From Stenotrophomonas sp. ESTM1D_MKCIP4_1 (lineage in GTDB: Bacteria > Pseudomonadota > Gammaproteobacteria > Xanthomonadales > Xanthomonadaceae): a stretch of DNA of 64,000 nt. The stretch spans positions 2,950,731 to 3,014,730 of the forward strand of contig NZ_CP026004.1 in NCBI RefSeq assembly GCF_003086895.1, read 5' to 3'. Under the pieces are notes generated by a model. It saw nothing but the letters and a program-made list of their open reading frames with translations, made no database searches and had not been told where the DNA came from. Positions 9,420-19,832 of the stretch are shown here, in pieces. The stretch's first letter is position 1; each line of letters starts with the position of its first letter. A program made the position numbers and the translations under genes.

Positions 9420-10076
9420 TCATTCCAGCACGGTGCAGTCGGCACTGCGGACCTCTTCGACGAACGTGCGCATCTTGTAACCATCCTTGATGCCGGGCTC
9501 GCTCTCGATGCCGCTGGAGACATCCACACCCCACGGCAGCGTCGCCAGGATCGCTTCCTTCACGTTTTCCGGGTTCAGCCCGCCGGCAAGCAGGAACGGG
9601 CGGTGCAGGCCCGTCGGGATGCGGGTCCAGTCGAAGGCCACGCCGGTACCGCCACCGCCACCCGGCGCGTGGCTGTCGAACAGGAAGCCGGCCGCGCTGG
9701 GATAGCGCAGCTGCAGGGTGCGCGCGTTGACCTCTTCGCGCCCCCCCATGGCGATGGCTTTCAGATACGGCATGTTGAAGCTGCGGCAGAAGCTTTCATC
9801 TTCTTCGCCATGGAACTGCAGCAGGGTCGGACGCACGGTGCGCAGCACCTCACGCACTTCTTCCTTGCTGTTGTTGCGGAACAGGGCGACCACATCCACC
9901 ATCGGCGCGATCGCCTGGCGCATTGCGCGGGCTTCGGCCGGCGCCACCCGCCGGCTGCTTTCACGGGCAAAGATGAAACCCACCGCGTCCACGCCCAGTT
10001 CGCCGGCCAGGCGCACATCGCCCGCGCGGGTCATGCCACAGAACTTGATGCGGGTACGGTAGTAGGAGCGGCTCAT
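9420..10076 (-). CDS. trpF: Phosphoribosylanthranilate isomerase
   Basis: A 218-residue TIM-barrel enzyme of tryptophan synthesis that converts N-(5-phosphoribosyl)anthranilate to the CdRP isomer. The N-terminus [11 protein letters not shown] carries the family's catalytic Cys13. LLQFHGEED and the late phosphate-binding segment GVDVSSGIE with its catalytic Asp are also present. The start at 10076 was chosen over longer options because its ATG overlaps the truA stop (ATGA) and the protein then begins right at the family's usual N-terminus. The order truA-trpF is typical of gammaproteobacteria. No trpB follows in this window; the flotillin operon does. Confidence 0.96.
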   Translation of the reverse strand: MSRSYYRTRIKFCGMTRAGDVRLAGELGVDAVGFIFARESSRRVAPAEARAMRQAIAPMVDVVALFRNNSKEEVREVLRTVRPTLLQFHGEEDESFCRSFNMPYLKAIAMGGREEVNARTLQLRYPSAAGFLFDSHAPGGGGGTGVAFDWTRIPTGLHRPFLLAGGLNPENVKEAILATLPWGVDVSSGIESEPGIKDGYKMRTFVEEVRSADCTVLE

Positions 10077-10843
10077 AAAGTGACCTCGGCAGGCAGTTGC
10101 CAGTTGTCGGGGTACAGCGGCCCCAGGAACACCAGCCCTTGCGGAGGTGCAGTGGGGCCGGCAACGGTTCGGTCGCGTCCTGCCAGCAGCTCGGCGATCC
10201 ATTCCACCGGTTTCTCGCCGCTGCCAACCAGGATCAGCGAACCGACGATATTGCGGACCATGTGATGAAGGAATGCATTGCCTCGTACGGCCACCTCGAT
10301 GACCTCGCCCTGCCGGCTCACCTGCAGTGCCTGCACTTCACGCCGCGCATGCAGCGCCTGGCACTGTACCGAGCGGAAGGCGCTGAAGTCGTTCTCGCCG
10401 AGCAGGGCCTGTCCGGCGGCGTGCATGAGGGTCTCGTCCAGTGCACGCCGCTCCCAGCTCAGGGTCTGCCGGTCCAGTGCCGGACGCACCTCGCGGTTGA
10501 GCAGGCGGTAGCGGTAACGGCGGGCCCGCGCCGAGAAACGGGCATGGAAATCGTCGGCCACCGGCACGCACCAGCGTACGGCGATCGAGCGCGGCAGGCG
10601 GGTGGTGGTGCCGAGCATCCAGGCGCGCGGGTCGCGCACCACGTCGGTGTCGAAATGCACGACCTGGCACTGTCCGTGCACGCCGGCATCGGTGCGGCCG
10701 GCACAGACCACCTGCAGCGGCGTATCGGCCACCGATGAAAGGGCGTGCTCCAGGCTGGCCTGGACGCTGGGTCCGCCTTCGCCCAGGTTCTGCCACCCCC
10801 TGAATTCGCTGCCGTCATATTCGACGCCGAGCGCGTAACGCAT
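10073..10843 (-). CDS. truA: tRNA pseudouridine(38-40) synthase
   Basis: A 256-residue TruA that isomerises uridines 38-40 in the anticodon stem of many tRNAs. The opening [17 protein letters not shown] and the catalytic loop [10 protein letters not shown] (nucleophile Asp52) are textbook family signatures, and the C-terminal [11 protein letters not shown] is also conserved. The length is normal. The stop codon overlaps the trpF start, so the two genes are co-translated. A VOC-family gene sits 35 bp upstream, between truA and fimV. Confidence 0.97.
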   Translation of the reverse strand: MRYALGVEYDGSEFRGWQNLGEGGPSVQASLEHALSSVADTPLQVVCAGRTDAGVHGQCQVVHFDTDVVRDPRAWMLGTTTRLPRSIAVRWCVPVADDFHARFSARARRYRYRLLNREVRPALDRQTLSWERRALDETLMHAAGQALLGENDFSAFRSVQCQALHARREVQALQVSRQGEVIEVAVRGNAFLHHMVRNIVGSLILVGSGEKPVEWIAELLAGRDRTVAGPTAPPQGLVFLGPLYPDNWQLPAEVTL

Positions 10844-10878
10844 GTGCTGCTACCTCGATGTTGCGGGTGGCGCGGCGC

Positions 10879-11238
10879 TCAGGCCGGGTCGCGTTCGGAC
10901 CAGACCGCCAGTTCGTTGCCACCGGGCTCGACGAACTGGAAGCGGCTGCCACCAGGGAAAGAGAAAACGGGCCGGACGATCTGCCCACCGGCCGCACGGA
11001 CGGCCGCTTCGACCGGTGCCAGCTGATCGGCATACAGCACCAGCAGCGGCGCGCCGGTCTCGGCACGCTGCGGCTGGCCACGGAAGAAGCCGCCCTGCAG
11101 ACGGCCATCGTCGAAGGCGGTGTAGTCCTCGCCATAGTCGACGAAGGACCAGCCGAACACGGCCTCGAAGAAGGCGCGGCTGGCCGCCGGATCGGTCGAG
11201 GCGAATTCGACGTAGTCGATGCGGTTGTCACGGGTCAT
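10879..11238 (-). CDS. VOC (glyoxalase/bleomycin resistance) family protein
   Basis: A 119-residue single-module VOC protein: IDYVEFASTDPAASRAFFEAVFGW at the N-terminus, FDDGRLQGGFF in the middle, and the C-terminal FQFVEPGGNELAVWSE. The metal-ligand positions cannot be mapped confidently by eye, and the substrate is unknown. The start at 11238 removes a 22-residue N-terminal extension that lacks family similarity. It sits between fimV (23 bp upstream) and truA in the same orientation, probably co-transcribed. VOC proteins are not usual members of this conserved cluster, so it may be a lineage insertion. Confidence 0.85.
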   Translation of the reverse strand: MTRDNRIDYVEFASTDPAASRAFFEAVFGWSFVDYGEDYTAFDDGRLQGGFFRGQPQRAETGAPLLVLYADQLAPVEAAVRAAGGQIVRPVFSFPGGSRFQFVEPGGNELAVWSERDPA

Positions 11239-11261
11239 GGGCAGCGCCTCCGGTCCTGGGG

Positions 11262-13271
11262 TCAGTCCAGCCGGGCGAGCAGTTCGCGCGCCTGGGCCTG
11301 GCAATGCACGTCGCCGTCGGTGGCGACTTCCTCCAGCAGGGTGCGCGCGGTCTGCGCATCCCCCAGATCCAGGTAGGCGATGGCCAGTTCCAGGCGCTCC
11401 TGGCCCGGGCGCGGGGCCCAGTCGTGGCCGCTGGATTCATGGGTCGGCGCCGCATCGTCCGCGGCTTCCGCCGCAGGCGTCGCATCGTCCACCGGTTCGG
11501 CCGGCAGATCGAACACGCCCCGGAATTCCGGCTGCTGCTCTGCATGCAGGGCGTAATCGGGCACGCTGGATTCGTTGGCAGGCCCAGCGGCCTGGTCGGT
11601 CGGTTCCGGCGCGGCGGGCTCAGGCTCGGGCTCGTCCCAGCGCGGCGCGTCGCTCACCGCCGGCGGCAGTTCGACGCCCTCGTCGGTGACCAGTGCGCCC
11701 ACCTGCCAGGATGCCTCGGGTGCTTCAGCGACCTCGTTCCCGGGTGCAAGCGGCGCGGGTTCGGCCTTTTCGGCCTGCTCCGGGTGGAGGGGCGGCTGAG
11801 CGGAGTGATCTTCTTCGACGGCCCAGGCCGGCATCGCAGGTTCCTGTCGGCCGTCCTCCTCGTGACCAGCGGACCACGACGACTGCTCGGCCAGCGAATC
11901 CAGCGCGGCGCCCGCAGGCACCGCAGCGGCCAGGGCAACGGCATCGCCCTCCTCGCGCAGTGGCGGCAGCGGTGAAGGCTTGCGCCGGCGCAGCAGCCAG
12001 GCGGCAGCGGCGACCAGCAACAGCAGCGGCAGGCCCAGCCAGTACCACGGGGTGCCGCCAGCGGTCGTCGCGGGTGGCTGCGCCAGGCGCTGCTGGGCAG
12101 CGGCCAGATCGTTGTCCTTCATGGCAATCAGCGACTGCTGCTGCTCCTTCAGCTTCTCCAGTTCGGCCACGCGCTGCTTCAGCTCGCCGATCTCGGCATC
12201 GCGGGTGGCAACGTCTTCCCTGGCCTGCCGCAGTTGTTCATTGCCCAGCATGTCACCCTCGCTGCCGGCACCGGTGCCGGTGGTTGTGCCCGCGTGTGTG
12301 GCGTCAGACGCCAGCGCCGGAGCGATCTCAAGACGTGCCCCGGCGGAGACGGCAACGGTCGCAGCCGCAGCGTTCGCCGGGGCCGGGGCCGGGGCACCGG
12401 CGGGCTGCGGCACGGTGCGCGCCTGCCGCCACTGCGCGGCATGCTCGCGGACCAGCGCGGCGGCTTCGTTGCCATCGATCGCGGCGAGGGCATCGGCGCC
12501 GGGCACGCGCAGCACCGCGCCCTGCTTGAGCAGGTTGACGTTGCCACGGATGAAGGCTTCCGGATTGGCGCGCAGCAGGGCGATCATCGCCCGCTCGCGG
12601 CTGATCTGGTTGCCACGGGCCAGTGCACCGGCAATCTGCGAAAGGGTCTGGCCCTGCTGCACGGTGATGCTGCCATCGGCAGCGGCGGCCGGCGCGGCGG
12701 CACGCGGGCGCGGCGTGGCCGGACGGGCCGCGGCGGGCGGGGCCGCAGTCGGCGCCTGTGCGGACGGTGCCGGTGCCGGTGCGTCGCGGGTGATGGCATT
12801 GGACAGCACCCCGGCCGGGGCGACGATTTCCGGCTCGGCCACGGCCAGCGCGCTGGCCGGTGCATCAACCAGCGCGGAGTATTCGCGGACCAGGCGTCCC
12901 TGTCCCCAGTCGGCCTCGATCAGGAAGCTCAGCGACGGGGTTTCCACCGGGGCCTGCGAGGTCACCCGCACCACCGCCCTGCCCTGGCTGTTGGTGGTCA
13001 GCTCGAACTGCAGTTCACTGACCAGGCCGGTGGGCCGCTGCAGGCCGACCCGCTCGAAGGTGGCGGCCGAGGCCAGCGCGACGCGCAGGTTTTCGAGTTC
13101 GGAAGGATCGGCGGAGACCACCGGAATTTCGGCCAGCAGAGGCTGGCCGGGGCGCGACAGCACGCGGATGTCGCCCAGCCCCAGCGCCATGGCCGAGCTG
13201 CTGGCAAACGCCAGCAGCGCTGCGGAGAGAAGGATGAGCGGGCGCCTTGCGCCCCTGGCCCGTTTAGTCAT
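11262..13271 (-). CDS. fimV: FimV/HubP-family polar hub protein
   Basis: A 669-residue inner-membrane protein. The signal peptide cleaves near SSAMA-LGLG, and the mature N-terminus carries the FimV beta domain (LGDIRVLSRPGQPLLAEIPV). A LysM-like peptidoglycan-binding module (about residues 190-255, SITVQQGQTLSQIAGAL) is followed by a coiled coil (about 335-375). A single transmembrane helix (about 395-415) precedes a long acidic cytoplasmic tail that ends in a TPR-like FimV C-terminal motif (YLDLGDAQTARTLLEEV). FimV proteins organise type IV pili, twitching and polar localisation. The start at 13271 puts the signal peptide at the N-terminus. Upstream is asd, as in Pseudomonas. Confidence 0.92.
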   Translation of the reverse strand: MTKRARGARRPLILLSAALLAFASSSAMALGLGDIRVLSRPGQPLLAEIPVVSADPSELENLRVALASAATFERVGLQRPTGLVSELQFELTTNSQGRAVVRVTSQAPVETPSLSFLIEADWGQGRLVREYSALVDAPASALAVAEPEIVAPAGVLSNAITRDAPAPAPSAQAPTAAPPAAARPATPRPRAAAPAAAADGSITVQQGQTLSQIAGALARGNQISRERAMIALLRANPEAFIRGNVNLLKQGAVLRVPGADALAAIDGNEAAALVREHAAQWRQARTVPQPAGAPAPAPANAAAATVAVSAGARLEIAPALASDATHAGTTTGTGAGSEGDMLGNEQLRQAREDVATRDAEIGELKQRVAELEKLKEQQQSLIAMKDNDLAAAQQRLAQPPATTAGGTPWYWLGLPLLLLVAAAAWLLRRRKPSPLPPLREEGDAVALAAAVPAGAALDSLAEQSSWSAGHEEDGRQEPAMPAWAVEEDHSAQPPLHPEQAEKAEPAPLAPGNEVAEAPEASWQVGALVTDEGVELPPAVSDAPRWDEPEPEPAAPEPTDQAAGPANESSVPDYALHAEQQPEFRGVFDLPAEPVDDATPAAEAADDAAPTHESSGHDWAPRPGQERLELAIAYLDLGDAQTARTLLEEVATDGDVHCQAQARELLARLD

Positions 13272-13330
13272 GGGCGACACTATAAAGCGTGCGGACGCCG
13301 GTCCGCACGCGCCAGCGGGAGGGCCGGTCG

Positions 13331-13460
13331 GTAGAGTCGAGCTTGCTCGACTGTCCCAAGAGCAGTCGAGCAAGCTCGACTCTACCGAAGAGCGGGTCAA
13401 CGCTGTTCGGCGGGCCGCTCCAACCATCATGGCAATGCCGGCCAGCGGCCGGCACTACCG
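13331..13460. repeat. SMAG-type REP: 23-bp perfect inverted repeat plus a GCCGGC-class copy
   Basis: In the fimV-asd gap, 13331-13353 and 13363-13385 are perfect 23-bp complements separated by 9 bp, each ending in the GTAG/CTAC tetranucleotide typical of Stenotrophomonas GTAG palindromes. A second subtype (TGCCGGCCAGCGGCCGGCAC followed by TACC) follows at 13436-13459. The dyad lies just before fimV and just after asd, so it may also act on asd mRNA 3' ends. Confidence 0.8.
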
Positions 13461-13478
13461 GTGGGGCGACCGCGCGGA

Positions 13479-14507
<1,029 letters not shown>

Positions 14508-14563
14508 GGGGGAACTCTCACGAAAACGGGAAGGGGAAAACTCACGCACGACAGCTGGGTTCG

Positions 14564-14598
14564 GGGAACCTCCTCAGGCGGGGCGCGCGGAGGTTCCC
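14564..14598. terminator. Stem-loop at the stop of the hydroxyacid dehydrogenase gene
   Basis: Ten-base arms GGGAACCTCC (14564-14573) and GGAGGTTCCC (14589-14598) are perfect complements. The right arm touches the stop codon of the leftward dehydrogenase gene. There is no clear T-run on that strand, so this may be a Rho-assisted or processing hairpin ahead of asd. Confidence 0.5.
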
Positions 14599-15635
14599 TA
14601 TCGTTTCCCGGTTTTTTTGCCCAGCGCGGCACGCGCGGCGAAGGCCGCGTCGGCATTGATCGCGCTCGGCATGCGTGCAGGTTCGCCGACCAGGCCGAGG
14701 CCGGCCAGCAGGTTGTCCACGGCCAGCTGCACCATGGCGGTACGGGTGCCCAGCGAGGCGCTGCCGATATGCGGGGTCAGCACCACATTGCGCAGGGCCA
14801 GCAGCTCCGGGCGCACCTTCGGCTCGCCTTCATAGACATCCAGGCCGGCGGCAGCGAGGCGGCCATGGGCCAGCGCATCGGCCAGCGCCAGTTCGTCGAC
14901 GATACCGCCCCGGGCGATGTTCACCAGGGTGGCCGAGGGCTTCATCTTCGCCAGTGCGGCCGCATCGATGATGTGGTGCGAGGCAGGCGTGTACGGCAGC
15001 ACGGTGACCAGATGGTCGGACTGCGCCAGCAGCGTGTCCAGGTCCACGTAGGTCGCGCCCAGTGCGGCTTCGGTTTCAGCCGGCAGGCGCGAACGGTTGT
15101 GGTACAGCACCTTCATGCCGAACCCGAGCGCGCCACGGCGGGCCACGCCCTGGCCGATGCGGCCCATGCCGAGGATGCCCAGCGTGCTGCCATGGATATC
15201 GGCACCGAGCATGGTCTGGAACGACCACTGGCCCCACTGGCCGTCACGCAGCCAGCGCTCGGCTTCGGTGATGCGGCGCGCGGTGGCCATCAGCAGCGCG
15301 AAACCCAGGTCGGCCGTGGTCTCGGTGAGCACGTCCGGGGTGTTGCTGGCGAGGATGCCGGCCGCGCTCAGCGCGTCGACATCCAGGTTGTTGTAGCCGA
15401 CGCCGACGTTGGCGATCACCTGCAGCTGCGCGGCATCGGCCACCTGGGCCGCGCCGACGCGCTCGTTGAGCGTGATGATCGCGCCATCGACCGAAGCCAG
15501 GCGCTCGGCGATCTGCTGCGGCGTCCACGCGGTGACGGTGTCGGTGGCCAGCAGCTGCACGCGATCGCGCAGCGGCGCGATGGCTGCGTCGATCAGCGGC
15601 TGGCTCACCCATACCGTCGGCCGGGAATCAGCCAT
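14598..15635 (-). CDS. D-2-hydroxyacid dehydrogenase (glyoxylate/hydroxypyruvate reductase-like)
   Basis: A 345-residue NAD(P)-dependent dehydrogenase that interconverts 2-keto acids and D-2-hydroxy acids. The Rossmann loop GILGMGRIG sits in the middle. The catalytic set is visible as [11 protein letters not shown] (Arg), DVYEGEPKV (Glu) and [10 protein letters not shown] (His). The nearest E. coli relative is GhrB-like, but substrate preference cannot be read from sequence. Its ATG at 15635 overlaps the 3' end of aroC by 8 bp, so it is translationally coupled to aroC, and an 18-residue upstream extension was rejected. The C-terminus has a short Ala/Lys-rich tail. Confidence 0.9.
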   Translation of the reverse strand: MADSRPTVWVSQPLIDAAIAPLRDRVQLLATDTVTAWTPQQIAERLASVDGAIITLNERVGAAQVADAAQLQVIANVGVGYNNLDVDALSAAGILASNTPDVLTETTADLGFALLMATARRITEAERWLRDGQWGQWSFQTMLGADIHGSTLGILGMGRIGQGVARRGALGFGMKVLYHNRSRLPAETEAALGATYVDLDTLLAQSDHLVTVLPYTPASHHIIDAAALAKMKPSATLVNIARGGIVDELALADALAHGRLAAAGLDVYEGEPKVRPELLALRNVVLTPHIGSASLGTRTAMVQLAVDNLLAGLGLVGEPARMPSAINADAAFAARAALGKKTGKR

Positions 15636-16731
15636 TGATCTGCCCGGGAATGCGCGGCGTGATCGTGCCGACGTCACCGCACTGCGCACGGTGGCGCAGC
15701 GCCTGGTCCATCAGTACCAGGGCCATCATCGCCTCGGCGATGGGCGTGGCGCGGATGCCGACGCAGGGGTCGTGGCGCCCGGTGGTGACCACCTCGACCA
15801 CGTTGCCTTCGGTATCCAGCGACGGACCCGGCAGGCGCAGGCTGGAGGTCGGCTTGAGGACGATGGAGGCGACCACCGGCTGGCCGGTGGAAATGCCACC
15901 GAGGATGCCGCCGGCATGGTTGCTGGCAAAGCCCTGCGGAGTGAGCAGGTCACGGTGTTCGGTGCCCTTCTGCGCGGCACTGGCAAAGCCATCGCCGATC
16001 TCCACGCCCTTCACTGCATTGATGCTCATCAGCGCGGCGGCGAGGTCGCCGTCGAGCTTGCCGTAGATCGGCTCGCCCCAGCCCGGCGGCACGTTGTCGG
16101 CCACCACGTCCACGCGCGCACCGACCGAATCACCGGACTTGCGCAGCGCATCCATGTAGGCCTCCAGCTCGGGCACCTGTCCGGCGTGCGGCCAGAAGAA
16201 CGGGTTGTCCTCCACCGCCGACCAGTCGAACCCGGCCGGGCGGATCCCGCCCAGCTGCGACAGGTAGCCACGCACGGTCACGCCGAAGCGTTCGGCCAGC
16301 CACTTCTTGGCAACCACGCCGGCAGCCACGCGCATGGTAGTCTCGCGCGCGGAAGAACGGCCGCCACCGCGCGGGTCGCGGATGCCGTACTTGTGCCAGT
16401 AGCTGTAATCGGCATGGCCCGGGCGGAACTGCTGGCCGATGTTCGCGTAATCCTTGCTGCGCTGGTCGGTGTTGCGGATCAGCAGCGCGATCGGGGTGCC
16501 GGTGGTCAGGCCCTCGTACACACCGGACAGGATCTCGACTTCGTCGGCCTCGCGGCGCGCCGATGTGTGCCGGCTCTTGCCGGTGGCGCGGCGCTGCAGG
16601 TCATGGGCGAATTCGGCCGCATCCAGCGCCAGCCCCGGCGGGCACCCATCGATCACGCAGCCGATGGCCGGCCCGTGCGATTCGCCGAACGTGGTGACGG
16701 TGAACAGCTTGCCGAACGAATTGGAACTCAC
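15628..16731 (-). CDS. aroC: Chorismate synthase
   Basis: A 367-residue enzyme of the shikimate pathway. It converts EPSP to chorismate with reduced FMN as cofactor. Typical signatures are [14 protein letters not shown] near the N-terminus, the arginine-rich [10 protein letters not shown] and the late [17 protein letters not shown]. The start is the GTG at 16731, chosen because it overlaps the prmB stop (GTGA) and gives the standard N-terminus; the longer ATG option adds 19 unrelated residues. prmB-aroC is a common pairing in gammaproteobacteria. Confidence 0.97.
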   Translation of the reverse strand: MSSNSFGKLFTVTTFGESHGPAIGCVIDGCPPGLALDAAEFAHDLQRRATGKSRHTSARREADEVEILSGVYEGLTTGTPIALLIRNTDQRSKDYANIGQQFRPGHADYSYWHKYGIRDPRGGGRSSARETTMRVAAGVVAKKWLAERFGVTVRGYLSQLGGIRPAGFDWSAVEDNPFFWPHAGQVPELEAYMDALRKSGDSVGARVDVVADNVPPGWGEPIYGKLDGDLAAALMSINAVKGVEIGDGFASAAQKGTEHRDLLTPQGFASNHAGGILGGISTGQPVVASIVLKPTSSLRLPGPSLDTEGNVVEVVTTGRHDPCVGIRATPIAEAMMALVLMDQALRHRAQCGDVGTITPRIPGQING

Positions 16732-17657
16732 GGGCGCAGCGCCGCCAGTTCGGTGATGCGCGCACTGTGGGCGATCAGTTCGCGGCATTCGACCGCGAAG
16801 ATGCCCATCTGGCCGACCTTGAACTCAATCCAGGCGAAGTCGACTTCCGGCAGCAGCTTGACCAGATGCTGCTCGGACTCGCCCACTTCACAGATCAGCA
16901 GGCCGTCTTCGCTCAGGTGCAGCGGCGCGTCGCGCAGGATCTTCAGCACCAGGTCCAGGCCATCGTCGCCGGCACGCAGGCCCATTTCCGGCTCGTAGGC
17001 GTATTCCTGCGGCAGGGCATCGGTCTCGTCGTTGGTGACGTACGGCGGGTTGGTGACGATGAGGTCGTAGTGGCGGCCGGTCAGGCCGTTGAACAGGTCC
17101 GACTTCAGCAGGGTGACGTTGTGCGCCTGCAGGCGTTCCTTGTTCTCTTCGGCCAGCGACAGCGCGTCATCGCTCAGGTCGACGCCGTCCACTTCCCAGT
17201 TCGGGTAGTAGTGGCCCATGGCGATGGCGATGCAGCCCGAACCGGTGCACAGGTCCAGCGCGCGGCTGACGTCACGGCCGGCCAGCCACGGCTCGAAACC
17301 GCACTCGATCAGCTCGGCGATGGGCGAGCGCGGCACCAGGGCACGGCTGTCACTCTTGAAGCTGAGCCCGGCGAACCAGGCCTCACCGGTCAGGTAGGCG
17401 GCGGGAATGCGCTCGTCGATGCGGCGCTGGAACAGCTCCAGCACACGGACCTTCTCGGCCTGCAGCAGGCGCGCCTGGCCGTAGGCCGGGCCGAGGTCAT
17501 GCGGCAGGTGCAGGCTGTGCAGCACCAGCTGGGTGGCCTCGTCCAGGGCATTGTCGTAGCTGTGCCCGAAGGTCAGCCCGGCTTCGTTGAAACGGCTGGT
17601 GCCGTAGCGGATCAGGTCGATGATCGTGTGGAGTTCGGCGGCCGTTTCAGCGGTCAT
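16728..17657 (-). CDS. prmB: 50S ribosomal protein L3 glutamine N5-methyltransferase
   Basis: A 309-residue class I SAM-dependent methyltransferase that modifies a glutamine of ribosomal protein L3. The SAM site [13 protein letters not shown] and the hallmark catalytic motif VTNPPYV are present. The N-terminal helical substrate domain ([20 protein letters not shown]) separates it from PrmC. The start ATG at 17657 was chosen over a 19-residue longer form. aroC begins within its stop. The gene diverges from the SCO gene across a 122-bp promoter region. Confidence 0.95.
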   Translation of the reverse strand: MTAETAAELHTIIDLIRYGTSRFNEAGLTFGHSYDNALDEATQLVLHSLHLPHDLGPAYGQARLLQAEKVRVLELFQRRIDERIPAAYLTGEAWFAGLSFKSDSRALVPRSPIAELIECGFEPWLAGRDVSRALDLCTGSGCIAIAMGHYYPNWEVDGVDLSDDALSLAEENKERLQAHNVTLLKSDLFNGLTGRHYDLIVTNPPYVTNDETDALPQEYAYEPEMGLRAGDDGLDLVLKILRDAPLHLSEDGLLICEVGESEQHLVKLLPEVDFAWIEFKVGQMGIFAVECRELIAHSARITELAALRP

Positions 17658-17779
17658 GGCGGTACTGCGGGCAAAGTGGCCCCCGATTATAGAGGCTGGC
17701 GCCCGCGGCGGCATCCGTTGCGACGGAAACGATCAGGTCGCAGCCGGTATGATGGGGATTACTTCCTGCGGGGGCTCCC
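17658..17779. promoter_or_regulatory. Divergent promoter region prmB / SCO-psd
   Basis: A 122-bp region separates the leftward prmB-aroC operon from the rightward SCO-psd operon and must carry both promoters. TTATAGAGG occurs at about 17686-17694 and a GTATGATGGGG at about 17747, which could be a -10-like element for the SCO operon. Neither is convincing on its own. GGGGGC at 17769-17774 serves as ribosome-binding site for the SCO gene. Confidence 0.4.
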
Positions 17780-18430
17780 ATGTTCAATCGCAACGTCGGC
17801 ATCATCCTGCTGATCGCCCTGGCGGCGGGCCTTGGCCTGCTGGCCGCGCAGCAGGTGTTCGCGCCGAAGCCGCCGGCCAACCAGCCGGCCACCGAAGCGA
17901 TCACCCTGTACCCGCACACCCGCGAACTGCCCGATTTCAACCTGGCCCAGTCCGATGGCACCCGGCTGATCCCCGGCGAACTGAAGGGCCACTGGACCCT
18001 GGTGTTCCTGGGTTTCACCTTCTGCCCGGACGTGTGCCCGACCACCCTGGCCGAACTGGCCGGCGCGCAGAACCAATGGGAAGCCCTGCCCGATACCCTG
18101 CGCCCGCGCGTGCTGTTCATTTCGGTGGACCCGGACCGGGACAACGCCATCCGCCTGGGCGAGTACGTGCATGGCTTCCACAAGGACACCCTGGCCGCGA
18201 CCGCCGACATCCCTTCGCTGGAACGCTTCGCCACGTCGCTGGGCTTCGTGTTCCAGAAGGTGCCGGGCAAGCATTTCGATGAGAATCCCGAGGACTACAC
18301 CGTCGAGCATTCGGCCAGCCTGGCCGTGCTCGACCCGCAGGGCCGGCTTGCCGGCCTGGTGCGGCCCCCGTTCAACGCGCCGGCCATTGCCCGCGACCTG
18401 CAGAAGCTGACCGAGAAATCCGCACCATGA
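17780..18430 (+). CDS. SCO1/SenC family copper/redox protein
   Basis: A 216-residue membrane-anchored thioredoxin-fold protein. An N-terminal hydrophobic helix (about 6-27) is followed by the periplasmic domain. The copper-binding CPDVC (Cys82 and Cys86) and the third ligand His177 (VEHSASL) are intact, along with [13 protein letters not shown] proteins deliver copper to the CuA centre of cytochrome c oxidase or act as thiol-disulphide reductases. No oxidase genes are in the window, so the exact client is open. psd starts within its stop codon (ATGA). Confidence 0.93.
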   Translation: MFNRNVGIILLIALAAGLGLLAAQQVFAPKPPANQPATEAITLYPHTRELPDFNLAQSDGTRLIPGELKGHWTLVFLGFTFCPDVCPTTLAELAGAQNQWEALPDTLRPRVLFISVDPDRDNAIRLGEYVHGFHKDTLAATADIPSLERFATSLGFVFQKVPGKHFDENPEDYTVEHSASLAVLDPQGRLAGLVRPPFNAPAIARDLQKLTEKSAP

Positions 18431-19269
18431 ACCTGACCACCGCCCTGACGTACGCCCTGCCCCACCGCCTGCTGTCCTCGATGGCGCGCTCGCTGGCGTA
18501 CTCGGACGACCCGCGCGTGTCGCGCTGGCTGATCGATACGGTCACCCGCAAGTTCAACGTCAACCTGGACGAAGCGGCCAATCCGGACCCGCGCAGCTAC
18601 CCGACCTTCAACCAGTTCTTCACCCGCGCCCTGAAGCCGGGCGCACGCGTGGCCGATGCCGATCCGCGCAGCCTGGTGATGCCGGCCGACGGCCGCGTCA
18701 GCCAGCTGGGGAAGATCGAGGCCGGGCGCATCTTCCAGGCCAAGGGCCAGTCCTTCACTGCCGCCGAACTGCTGGGCAGCGAGGAGGACGCCAAGCCGTA
18801 CAACGACGGCCTGTACGCGACCGTGTATCTGTCGCCGCGCGACTACCACCGCGTGCACATGCCCTGGACCGGCATCCTGCGCGAGACGGTGCACGTGCCC
18901 GGCCGGCTGTTCAGTGTCGGCCCTGCGGCGGTGAACGGCGTGCCGCGCCTGTTCGCCCGCAACGAGCGGCTGGTCTGCCATTTCGACACCAGTTTCGGCC
19001 CGATGGTAAGCGTGATGGTCGGAGCGCTGCTGGTGTCCGGCGTGGAGACGGTGTGGAGCGGTGAAGAGATCCCGGCCTACGGCGACCGCATCACCCGCAA
19101 GGATTACCGTGGCCAGGGCATCGTGCTGGAGCGCTTCGCCGAGATGGCGCGCTTCAACTACGGCTCGACCGTGATCGTGCTGCTGCCGCCGGGCGTGGCC
19201 GAATTCGCCCCGCAGCTGGGCGCCGAAAGCCCGGTGCAGCTGGGCCAGGCGCTGGCGAAGCTGCGCTGA
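18427..19269 (+). CDS. psd: Phosphatidylserine decarboxylase proenzyme
   Basis: A 280-residue inner-membrane-associated enzyme that makes phosphatidylethanolamine. It self-cleaves at a Gly-Ser bond to generate a pyruvoyl cofactor. The cleavage motif here is YGST with Ser at about 247; most Gram-negative enzymes have LGST, so the first residue differs, but the essential GST is intact. Conserved [19 protein letters not shown] and GRLFSVGP are present. The length is normal. It is translationally coupled to the SCO gene, a common arrangement in xanthomonads. Tandem REP elements follow the gene. Confidence 0.96.
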   Translation: MNLTTALTYALPHRLLSSMARSLAYSDDPRVSRWLIDTVTRKFNVNLDEAANPDPRSYPTFNQFFTRALKPGARVADADPRSLVMPADGRVSQLGKIEAGRIFQAKGQSFTAAELLGSEEDAKPYNDGLYATVYLSPRDYHRVHMPWTGILRETVHVPGRLFSVGPAAVNGVPRLFARNERLVCHFDTSFGPMVSVMVGALLVSGVETVWSGEEIPAYGDRITRKDYRGQGIVLERFAEMARFNYGSTVIVLLPPGVAEFAPQLGAESPVQLGQALAKLR

Positions 19270-19290
19270 CCTGGCGGAATCGATTCACCG

Positions 19291-19456
19291 CGATGCCGGC
19301 CAGCGGCCGGCACTAACGGGCCGGTCGATCCACGCCATGCGTGGATGGATTGAACGGGCCGGTAGATCCACGCCATGCGTGGATGTGAACAGGCCGGTAG
19401 ATCCACGCCATGCGAGGATGGATTGAACGGGGTGCCGGCCAGCGGCCGGCACGACC
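19291..19456. repeat. Cluster of SMAG-type REP elements
   Basis: Five palindromic units lie in tandem between psd and the convergent rraB-like gene. GCCGGC-class units sit at about 19292-19316 and 19432-19456. Between them are three units of the form GATCCACGCCATGCGTGGAT at about 19327, 19363 and 19399. The third carries a single change (GCGAGGAT) that weakens its stem. Short spacers of the form TGAACGGGCCGGT repeat between the units. They sit where two convergent genes end and may serve as bidirectional 3' ends. Confidence 0.8.
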
Positions 19457-19466
19457 GATACACGCG

Positions 19467-19814
19467 TTATTGCAGGGTCGGGGCCGGGCCGACGTCGACG
19501 CCGTCGTAGTCTTCCACGCCGGTCTGGCTGGCCAGCGCGGCCAGTTCCTGGTTGCGCAGGTCAAGCGAGGCTTCGTCGTGGGCCTCTACGCGCTCTACGT
19601 GCAGCACGTGGAACGGCGCGTCGCCCTCCTCGGGCTCCTGCTCGAACAGTTCCACCACCTCATACCCCTGGGCTTCCAGCGTGGTGGCCAGCACCTGCAG
19701 GCGGTCCGGGGTGGAATGCACGAAGTAATAGCCCCACAGCAGGGGCGCGGCGAGATCCCAATCGGTGTTCTCGCGCAGGGTGGCGAACAGTTCGCGGGTT
19801 GCTTCCAGGTCCAT
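19467..19814 (-). CDS. rraB: RraB-domain protein (ribonuclease E inhibitor-like)
   Basis: A 115-residue acidic protein with the RraB fold pattern: an N-terminal helix, LQVLATTLEAQGYEV, and the C-terminal ELAALASQTGVEDYDGVDVG, which parallels the E. coli RraB ending. RraB binds RNase E and modulates RNA decay. A 'large' N-terminal part differs (WDLAAPLLWGYYFVHSTPDRL), so function is inferred from the domain only. It begins 18 bp downstream of mltD on the same strand, so they are probably co-transcribed. Confidence 0.75.
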   Translation of the reverse strand: MDLEATRELFATLRENTDWDLAAPLLWGYYFVHSTPDRLQVLATTLEAQGYEVVELFEQEPEEGDAPFHVLHVERVEAHDEASLDLRNQELAALASQTGVEDYDGVDVGPAPTLQ

Positions 19815-19832
19815 GGCTCTCTTCCGGTTCGG

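Noticed and set aside
13331..13385. The paired palindromes as a CRISPR array or integron attC site
   Set aside because: There are only two arms, they are inverted and not direct repeats, and they match the GTAG REP class found elsewhere in the window.
16728..17657. prmC (release-factor methyltransferase) for the NPPY methyltransferase
   Set aside because: The N-terminal domain type ([19 protein letters not shown]) and the pairing with aroC indicate PrmB.
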